NCBI GenBank assembly: GCA_025060055.1
Contig: JANXCK010000149.1
Coordinates: 1-9,777 of the forward strand
Direction: 5' to 3'
Length of the DNA stretch: 9,777 bases
Source of the DNA: Fimbriimonadales bacterium
GTDB taxonomy: Bacteria > Armatimonadota > Fimbriimonadia > Fimbriimonadales > GBS-DC
The first letter of the stretch is position 1. Each line of letters starts with the position of its first letter. The position numbers were made by a program, and so were the translations under genes. Shown here piece after piece: positions 5,693 to 9,777 of this stretch. Under the pieces are notes generated by a model. It saw nothing but the letters and a program-made list of their open reading frames with translations. It was not told the origin of the DNA and did not search any database.

Positions 5693-6796
5693 ATGGTGAG
5701 CATGATGTATCGATGCACTCTGTTGTGGGGATTGATAGCGGCTTGTTTAATTAGCGCGACGCTGCCTGCGTGGGCGCAGGCAGGCGTGCGCAGCTATGTG
5801 GTGCGCCGACTGTTTGAACCTGGTCAGAAACAACGCATTAATGCGGTCTATAACCTGCGCGGCGACACGCGCTCCTCGACCTTTGAGCAGAGCTTGCCCA
5901 TCGCCGTCGATGTGCAGTTGCGCTTCGACACGGAGGTATTGCAAGTTTTGGAGAACGGACAGGCGCGCATGCGCGTCTCCACGCGCTATGTCAAGCAGAG
6001 CATCGACTACTTCGCCGAGACCGAACTGCCACCCCCCTACACCGAGACGGTGAAGGTCACACCATCGGGCTTTCCCAGCGAAGATGACGCGGAGCGCGTC
6101 CTCAAGCGGGTACGGCGCGGCGAGAAGCAGAACCAAGAGAAAGACGAAAAAGATGAGGAATCGCGCTTTCCGGGCTTGGATTTTCTGCTACCGCCTTCTT
6201 ACTTTCTGCAATTGATAGGGCTGAGCATCGTGCCGGGACCGTTCGCGCCGTTGCCGCCGCGTGCCGTCAACGAGGGCGACGAGTGGCAAGTGCGCTATCC
6301 CACGCCGTTTATTGACACGCGCGGGGGCAAACTCTCCATCGAGCAGGCGACTGTGTACACCTATCCCGCCACCGTGCGCGTGATTGGCGCAACGGAAATC
6401 AAGGGACGCCCTGTGCTGCATGTCAAGCAAATTACCGACGCCGAGATTAATATTCGGCTCGACGACCTGCTTATCGAAATCTCGCGGTTGCGAGACCGCA
6501 ACATCCCACGTGGCACCATCAAGGGCACCATCAAGGGCGAAATCGACTACTACTACGCGCTTTCGGACGGCACGCTGATTCAGGCATCGGGCTACGAGAA
6601 GCTCAAACTCCGCGCCGAATATGACCCGCAGACGATTCGCGAGTGGGAACCCGTAGAGGAGTGGGCAGAATGGGAGGCGCAGGCGACTTTCCGCCAAGTG
6701 CTGGCAGAGGAGCAGACGCCGCCTGCCCCACGCAGGCAGCCCGCGCGTCCAGCCCCGCGCAAGCCGTCTCCGCCACGCACGCAGCCCAGAAGGTAA
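5693..6796 (+). CDS. Exported protein of unknown function with Pro/Arg tail
   Basis: I cannot assign a family. The 367-residue product starts with a clear Sec signal peptide: MVSMMYRC, a hydrophobic core LLWGLIAACLISATL, and a likely signal peptidase I site after AWAQA (residue 30). The mature part looks beta-rich, with alternating polar and hydrophobic residues, a very charged insert KQNQEKDEKDEESR (145-158), the phrase NEGDEWQV (193-200), and a repetitive GTIKGTIKGEIDYYYALSDG (274-293). This loosely recalls secreted proteins of the DUF6263 kind, but a profile search would be needed. The tail (343-367) is almost entirely Pro, Arg, Ala, Gln and Lys and is probably disordered. Start choice is uncertain: ATG 5693 is used here, but ATG 5702 and 5705 are in frame and all leave a working signal peptide. 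It is divergent from secDF across 101 bases, and prfA follows 31 bases downstream. Confidence 0.8.
   Translation: MVSMMYRCTLLWGLIAACLISATLPAWAQAGVRSYVVRRLFEPGQKQRINAVYNLRGDTRSSTFEQSLPIAVDVQLRFDTEVLQVLENGQARMRVSTRYVKQSIDYFAETELPPPYTETVKVTPSGFPSEDDAERVLKRVRRGEKQNQEKDEKDEESRFPGLDFLLPPSYFLQLIGLSIVPGPFAPLPPRAVNEGDEWQVRYPTPFIDTRGGKLSIEQATVYTYPATVRVIGATEIKGRPVLHVKQITDAEINIRLDDLLIEISRLRDRNIPRGTIKGTIKGEIDYYYALSDGTLIQASGYEKLKLRAEYDPQTIREWEPVEEWAEWEAQATFRQVLAEEQTPPAPRRQPARPAPRKPSPPRTQPRR
6512..6535 (+). repeat. Two-copy 12-base tandem duplication in the exported protein gene
   Basis: GGCACCATCAAG occurs twice without a gap (6512-6523 and 6524-6535), giving the protein repeat GTIKGTIK. The copies are identical, so the duplication is recent or conserved at the DNA level. 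It keeps frame and adds four residues within a predicted beta hairpin. Confidence 0.85.
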
Positions 6797-6813
6797 GGGC
6801 AGGGTCAGACGGG

Positions 6814-6819
6814 TACAAT
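6814..6819 (+). promoter_or_regulatory. -10 box for a probably leaderless prfA transcript
   Basis: TACAAT (5 of 6 to TATAAT), preceded by GGG, ends eight bases before the prfA ATG at 6828. Transcription would begin at or within two bases of the ATG. No ribosome-binding sequence is visible between the upstream stop (6796) and the ATG, which fits a leaderless mRNA. No good -35 box lies at normal spacing. Confidence 0.6.
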
Positions 6820-6827
6820 TCCACCCG

Positions 6828-7916
6828 ATGCTACCCGACAAGCTCCGTGCGAAGTTGACTGAGACCCTTGCGCGATTGCCAGAGATCGAAGCGCAGCTGG
6901 CAGACCCCGCCGTGCTGGGCGACCCAAGTGCGCTCCAGCGACTGGGCAAACAGCATGCAGAGCTGACCGAGCTGCACGAACTCTACACGCGCTACCAGCA
7001 GGCAGAGACGCAAATCCACGAGGCGGAGCAGATTATAGAGGCGGGCGATGACCCTGACCTCGTCGCCTTAGCCCGCGAGGAACTCGAAACGGCGCAGAAA
7101 CATCTGGAAGAGTATGGGCGTGCCCTCACCGCCCGCCTGCTGCCGCGCGACCCGAACGACGAGAAAAATGTGATTATTGAAATCCGTCCTGCGGCGGGGG
7201 GCGAGGAAGCCGCCCTGTTCGCAGGCGACCTTGCCCGCATGTACATGCGCTTTGCTGAACGCAAGGGTTGGAAATACGAGGTGATGGACGCCGAGCCGAG
7301 CGACTTGGGCGGCTACAAGTATATCGTGTTCAGCGTGCAAGGCGACGGCGCATACAGCCAGCTCAAGCACGAATCAGGCGTGCATCGCGTGCAGCGCGTG
7401 CCCGTCACCGAGAGCGGGGGGCGAATCCACACCTCCACCGCCACCGTCGCCGTGCTGCCCGAAGCCGAAGAAGTCGATGTGCAAATTAACCCGCAAGATT
7501 TGGTGATTGAGACTTTTCGCTCCTCAGGTCCTGGTGGGCAACATATGCAGAAGAACGAGACCGCCGTGCGCATCACTCACAAGCCGACGGGGATTGTCGT
7601 GGCGTGTCAAGATGAGCGCTCACAGCTCCAGAACCGTGAGCGAGCGATGCGCATTTTGCGCACGCGCCTGTACGAGCTGGAGCAGCAGCGTCTGCGTGCG
7701 GAGCGCGACCAGCAACGCCGCGCACAAATCGGCACAGGCGAGCGCAGCGAGAAAATCCGCACCTACAACTTCCCCGACCAGCGCGTGACCGACCACCGCA
7801 TCGGGCTGACCCTGCACAATATCCAAGACATCCTCGACGGCGACATCCAGCCGTTCATAGACGCCCTGCAAGCGGAAGAGCAGGCGCGTAAGTTAGAGGC
7901 GTTGGAGATTGGCTGA
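6828..7916 (+). CDS. prfA: Peptide chain release factor 1
   Basis: The 362-residue product is a full-length class I release factor that ends translation at UAA and UAG by triggering peptidyl-tRNA hydrolysis in the ribosome. An N-terminal helical domain (1-100) leads into the PCRF region with EIRPAAGGEEAALFAGDLAR (118-137). VPVTESGGRIHTSTATVAVL (191-210) carries the PxT codon-recognition tripeptide as PVT (192-194), which marks RF1 rather than RF2 (SPF). SSGPGGQHMQKNETAVRIT (232-250) holds the catalytic GGQ (236-238), whose Gln is normally methylated by PrmC. The flanks differ slightly from the common GAGGQHVNKTDSAVRIT form. The C-terminus has the usual TDHRIGLTLHNIQDILDGDI (321-340). The ATG at 6828 lacks a ribosome site and lies just after a -10 box, so it is likely translated from a leaderless message. 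No prmC follows; a terminator comes 19 bases after the stop. Confidence 0.97.
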   Translation: MLPDKLRAKLTETLARLPEIEAQLADPAVLGDPSALQRLGKQHAELTELHELYTRYQQAETQIHEAEQIIEAGDDPDLVALAREELETAQKHLEEYGRALTARLLPRDPNDEKNVIIEIRPAAGGEEAALFAGDLARMYMRFAERKGWKYEVMDAEPSDLGGYKYIVFSVQGDGAYSQLKHESGVHRVQRVPVTESGGRIHTSTATVAVLPEAEEVDVQINPQDLVIETFRSSGPGGQHMQKNETAVRITHKPTGIVVACQDERSQLQNRERAMRILRTRLYELEQQRLRAERDQQRRAQIGTGERSEKIRTYNFPDQRVTDHRIGLTLHNIQDILDGDIQPFIDALQAEEQARKLEALEIG

Positions 7917-7935
7917 GTAGCACGATGCACGAACA

Positions 7936-7960
7936 AAACCCCGCCGACGCGGGGTTTCTA
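7936..7960. terminator. Bidirectional intrinsic terminator between prfA and the epimerase gene
   Basis: A perfect 9-bp stem AAACCCCGC/GCGGGGTTT (7936-7944 and 7949-7957) with loop CGAC is followed by TTTCT on the plus strand. On the minus strand it is followed by the better U-run TTTTGTT. Lying between convergent stops (7916 and 8035), it can serve prfA and the epimerase operon alike. Confidence 0.85.
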
Positions 7961-7977
7961 GCGCTGCGCAGGCAGGG

Positions 7978-8011
7978 CTTCGTGAGTGTGCGAGCGAGTT
8001 CACTCGCGAAG
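7978..8011. repeat. Imperfect inverted repeat D
   Basis: CTTCGTGAGTG (7978-7988) pairs with CACTCGCGAAG (8001-8011) over 11 positions with one G.T wobble. An alternative inner hairpin, GCGAG/CTCGC (7994-7998 and 8003-8007, loop TTCA), shares the right arm, so the two folds exclude each other. It lies 24 bases upstream of the epimerase stop. The sequence is not related to elements A to C, and no U-run follows. Confidence 0.55.
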
Positions 8012-8034
8012 GATTCCTTAAAGTGTTACTCCCC

Positions 8035-9096
8035 CTACACGCTCCAAAACATTCCACGCAGTTGCACGCCCAAGCCAGGCGCGTCGCAAGGCAACACGCG
8101 CCCCTCGACCAGCGCCGCCCCGATGAAGGGGTCGTCGCGCAGGTTTAGGTGGCTGTCTAAATCCACGAACTGCGCCAGCGGCGCTATCTGCGACGCCGCG
8201 CTGATGGCTAAACTGCTGTCGGAGTAGCAGCCAAGCATGATTTGCAAGCCGAACGCCTGCGCAGCATGGATTGCACGCCATGCTTCGCTTAGCCCGCCGC
8301 ACTTCATCAACTTGAGATTGACCCCATGCACGCGGTCTGCCAGCCGCACCACATCGCGGGCGTCGAGGCAGCTCTCGTCGACGAAAATCGGCAAGGGCGA
8401 CTCGCGAAAGAGCGTTCGCAGCTCGTTTTCCGCACCGCGTGGTAAGGGTTGCTCAACATACTCTACGCCGCGTTCCGCAAGCCAGTGGCACATCGTGAGC
8501 GCATCCTGCAGGCTCCAGCCGCCGTTAGCATCCACGCGCACGGCGACGCTTTGGGGCGCTCCCTGCCGAACTGCCTCGAACATCGCTTGGTCTGCCGCAA
8601 CGCCCGCAGGATTGCCCAACTTGACCTTGAGCGACTTGGCGTTGGTGAGCTGCAGCCAGTCGCGCGTGCGCTGACGAGCCACTTCGGGTGGATTGATGCC
8701 GATGGTAACTGAGGTGGGAGGGACTGTTTCGCGCGAAAGCCCCAGCATCCGCCACACGGGTAGCCCTGTGCGCTTGCCGAGCCAGTCCCAGAGGGCGATG
8801 TCGATAGCGGCGCGCGCTGCCGAGCCGATGCCTGCTGTGATAAGCAGGTTCTCAATCCGCTCGCGTTCCAGAGGATGCCGATTGGTGAGCAGCGGTTGCG
8901 CCTTTACCAAATCCTCAAGGATAGCCTCGGTGCTTTGGCGGATGTCGCCGATGCTGAACGGCGACGCCTCACCCCAGCCTTCGATCCCGTCGGCTTCGAT
9001 GCGTACCCAAACATTCACGGTTCGCGCCGTCGTACCGCGACTGATGGTGAGCGCAAACCGCTTGTTGACCGTAAAAGTCGCCCAAGCTAACTGCAC
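8035..9096 (-). CDS. Dipeptide epimerase (L-Ala-D/L-Glu epimerase family)
   Basis: The 353-residue enolase-superfamily enzyme of the muconate-lactonizing subgroup probably interconverts the alpha-carbon of a dipeptide residue, as in recycling of the peptidoglycan fragment L-Ala-D-Glu in the cytoplasm. The N-terminal capping domain has GWGEASPF (40-47). The barrel carries the acid/base lysine motif KVK (157-159), metal ligands D189 (RVDANGG), E215 (VEQPLP) and D240 (VDES), and the second catalytic lysine K265 (NLKLMKCGG). DxD at 312-314 (VDLD) is the motif that binds the substrate ammonium group in known Ala-Glu epimerases and supports the dipeptide call over muconate or succinylbenzoate enzymes. 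The usual Met after GC near residue 290 is replaced by Tyr (GCYSDSS), so specificity may differ. The start is GTG at 9096; no clear ribosome site precedes it and no in-frame upstream start exists. The gene follows rpmA by 112 bases and may be read from the same promoter. Confidence 0.87.
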   Translation of the reverse strand: MQLAWATFTVNKRFALTISRGTTARTVNVWVRIEADGIEGWGEASPFSIGDIRQSTEAILEDLVKAQPLLTNRHPLERERIENLLITAGIGSAARAAIDIALWDWLGKRTGLPVWRMLGLSRETVPPTSVTIGINPPEVARQRTRDWLQLTNAKSLKVKLGNPAGVAADQAMFEAVRQGAPQSVAVRVDANGGWSLQDALTMCHWLAERGVEYVEQPLPRGAENELRTLFRESPLPIFVDESCLDARDVVRLADRVHGVNLKLMKCGGLSEAWRAIHAAQAFGLQIMLGCYSDSSLAISAASQIAPLAQFVDLDSHLNLRDDPFIGAALVEGRVLPCDAPGLGVQLRGMFWSV

Positions 9097-9168
9097 AAAA
9101 CGGGAGAGTTCGCTGTGTGTGTGCCTTCTCCTGCTGAGGGGATGTCAGCCCGCCTCGAGGGGGTTGGC

Positions 9169-9195
9169 GGCGCAGCAGCACGTAGCTGCCGCGCC
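9169..9195. other. G+C-rich stem-loop between rpmA and the epimerase gene
   Basis: GGCGCAGCAGC (9169-9179) pairs with GCTGCCGCGCC (9185-9195) with one mismatch and a 5-base loop. It lies 14 bases after the rpmA stop on the transcribed strand but has no U-run after it, so it may protect the rpmA 3' end or act as a weak terminator. The rest of the 112-base gap shows no gene or promoter I can support. Confidence 0.4.
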
Positions 9196-9208
9196 TTGCG
9201 TAAGCGGT

Positions 9209-9466
9209 TTAGTTCTGCACAGGGTTCACGCTGACGCGACGGCGATGGCGCGGACCCTCAAACTGCACATAGCCATCCACGAGGGCGAAGAGCGTGTCGT
9301 CGCTACCGCGCCCGACATTGCGCCCAGGATGGAACTTCGTGCCCCGCTGACGCACGATCACATTCCCCGCGCGCACGAACTCGCCACCGTATGCCTTCAC
9401 GCCCAGAAACTTCGGGTTGCTATCCCGACCGTTGCGCGTGCTACCAACACCCTTTTTGCTTGCCAT
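9209..9466 (-). CDS. rpmA: Ribosomal protein bL27
   Basis: The 85-residue product is the 50S subunit protein whose N-terminus reaches the peptidyl-transferase centre. It begins MASKKGVGSTRNGRDSNPK, the family's nearly invariant opening, and continues with LGVKAYGGEFVRAGNVIVRQ, RGTKFHPG and the GRGSDDTLFALVDGYVQFE block. The N-terminus starts directly with the mature form and shows no Firmicutes-type leader that must be cleaved. The start is ATG 9466-9464, with AGGAGG eight bases upstream; the in-frame extension to 9526 crosses hairpin element C and is rejected. In most bacteria rpmA follows rplU (bL21); here the upstream gene is a membrane miniprotein and rpmA has its own promoter at 9559-9564 with a leader of about 86 bases. 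Confidence 0.96.
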   Translation of the reverse strand: MASKKGVGSTRNGRDSNPKFLGVKAYGGEFVRAGNVIVRQRGTKFHPGRNVGRGSDDTLFALVDGYVQFEGPRHRRRVSVNPVQN

Positions 9467-9497
9467 AGCGGTTGCCTCCTTCTGCGACTTAAGCGTC

Positions 9498-9554
9498 GCG
9501 TGGCTTGGACAGTCATGTCCAAGCACTGCACGGACACGACAGTCCGTGCCACGC
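9498..9554. repeat. Paired-hairpin palindromic element C in the rpmA leader
   Basis: Outer arms GCGTGGC (9498-9504) and GCCACGC (9548-9554) enclose two hairpins: GCTTGGACA/TGTCCAAGC (9503-9511 and 9516-9524, perfect 9-bp stem, loop GTCA) and GCACGGAC/GTCCGTGC (9528-9535 and 9542-9549, perfect 8-bp stem, loop ACGACA). Bases 9530-9554 match element B at 23 of 25 positions. The element starts right at the predicted rpmA transcription start and fills most of the leader; a further small stem GCGAC/GTCGC lies at 9484-9499. Confidence 0.8.
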
Positions 9555-9570
9555 GCTTAGTATACCCTAT
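9555..9570 (-). promoter_or_regulatory. rpmA promoter (-10 region)
   Basis: On the minus strand the sequence is ATAGGGTATACTAAGC, with the -10 box TATACT at 9564-9559. All 16 bases are identical to the -10 region of the oxidase promoter (277-262). A weak -35, GGGACA (4 of 6), lies 19 bases upstream. The box begins three bases after the stop codon of the 37-aa gene, so rpmA can be expressed independently of the transporter genes. Confidence 0.7.
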
Positions 9571-9680
9571 CCGCCCGCCTGCTTGTCCCCGCCGAACAGG
9601 ATTCGCGCAAAGCAGTAGACAAACAGCGAGCCGACAAACAGCCACGCTGCGAGCATGAAAATCCAGCCGCTGATGCTCAT
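9567..9680 (-). CDS. 37-aa single-helix membrane protein, transporter small-subunit-like
   Basis: The short product starts MSISGWIFMLAAWLFVGSLF and ends VYCFARILFGGDKQAGG: one membrane helix (about residues 5-28) with a Trp/Phe-rich face and a short charged C-terminus. The ATG (9680-9678) overlaps the TGA of the upstream gene in an ATGA junction, and AGGAGG lies eight bases before it inside that gene. Size, helix pattern and position right after a membrane-protein gene resemble the small subunits that accompany bacterial sodium symporters, such as MetS with the NSS transporter MetP. The resemblance is judged by eye from a very short sequence, so the family is tentative, while the gene itself is well supported by its ribosome site and overlap. 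Confidence 0.65.
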   Translation of the reverse strand: MSISGWIFMLAAWLFVGSLFVYCFARILFGGDKQAGG

Positions 9681-9777
9681 GCTCTCGCCTCCTTGAACTT
9701 GCGCTTGAACGCGACGCGCACCATCAACGCCAACCCGATGAACAGCGCAATCAAGTACAAGCGCGTGACCCAGACCG
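9677..9777 (-). CDS. C-terminal fragment of a membrane protein, possibly a sodium symporter
   Basis: Only the last 32 residues are in the window, reading VWVTRLYLIALFIGLALMVR and then VAFKRKFKEARA before TGA (9679-9677). A final membrane helix is followed by a very basic cytoplasmic tail. The end overlaps the following small gene by four bases, so the two are translationally coupled. A transporter is suggested by the tail and by the small-subunit-like partner. The fragment alone cannot identify the family: NSS, SSS or another carrier would all fit. Confidence 0.55.
   Translation of the reverse strand, partial: VWVTRLYLIALFIGLALMVRVAFKRKFKEARA

Noticed and set aside
9467..9526. 20-residue N-terminal extension of bL27
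   Set aside because: It reads through hairpin element C, whereas the ATG at 9466 has an AGGAGG at the right distance and gives the family's standard N-terminus.
9467..9558. L21-type ribosomal leader RNA upstream of rpmA
   Set aside because: No rplU is present here and the leader is accounted for by hairpin element C, which also occurs elsewhere in the window.
8693..9658. Long open frame on the plus strand opposite the epimerase and rpmA
   Set aside because: It lies antisense to two clear genes, has no recognisable protein features and is rich in Arg, Ser and Thr as expected of a shadow frame in G+C-rich DNA.

Overview
The window is about 9.8 kb of bacterial chromosome, roughly 60% G+C by eye, densely packed and without mobile genes, tRNAs, rRNAs or CRISPR. 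The gene content is ordinary for a free-living aerobe: a ba3-type terminal oxidase operon, a fused SecDF protein, an MFS exporter, release factor 1, a dipeptide epimerase and ribosomal protein L27. The ba3-type oxidase and the single-chain SecDF recall Thermus-like and other deep-branching, often thermophilic lineages (Deinococcota, Armatimonadota, Chloroflexota). I cannot fix the phylum from the sequence alone; an Armatimonadota-like hot-spring bacterium is my best guess, at low confidence.

Layout. Positions 1-300 (minus): a near-consensus sigma70 promoter, a perfect 21-bp palindromic operator just downstream of the predicted transcription start, a 39-residue cytochrome c oxidase subunit IIa, then the start of subunit II running off the left edge. 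Positions 452-1453 (plus): a polytopic membrane protein I cannot name. Positions 1454-1590: a convergent gap filled with hairpins. Positions 5591-1591 (minus): a coupled pair, secDF (933 aa, with a repetitive linker inside its SecF half) and a TetA/MdtG-like MFS transporter, overlapping by one base. Positions 5693-6796 (plus): a divergent exported protein of unknown function. Positions 6828-7916 (plus): prfA, probably with its own leaderless promoter, followed by a bidirectional terminator. Positions 9777-8035 (minus): the end of a membrane protein, a 37-residue membrane miniprotein overlapping it by 4 bases, rpmA (L27) with its own promoter and a hairpin-rich leader, and an L-Ala-D/L-Glu-type epimerase.

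The genes form several small functional sets: respiration (subunit IIa and II), protein export plus drug or solute efflux (secDF-MFS), translation (prfA, rpmA), peptidoglycan peptide recycling (epimerase), and probably sodium-coupled uptake (right edge). Three things go beyond routine annotation. One is the operator-controlled oxidase promoter. The second is a set of intergenic paired-hairpin elements (360-410, 1471-1522, 9498-9554) whose stem sequences differ while their pairing is kept. The third is a shared promoter style, GG directly upstream of the -10 box, including a 16-bp identity between the oxidase and rpmA promoters.
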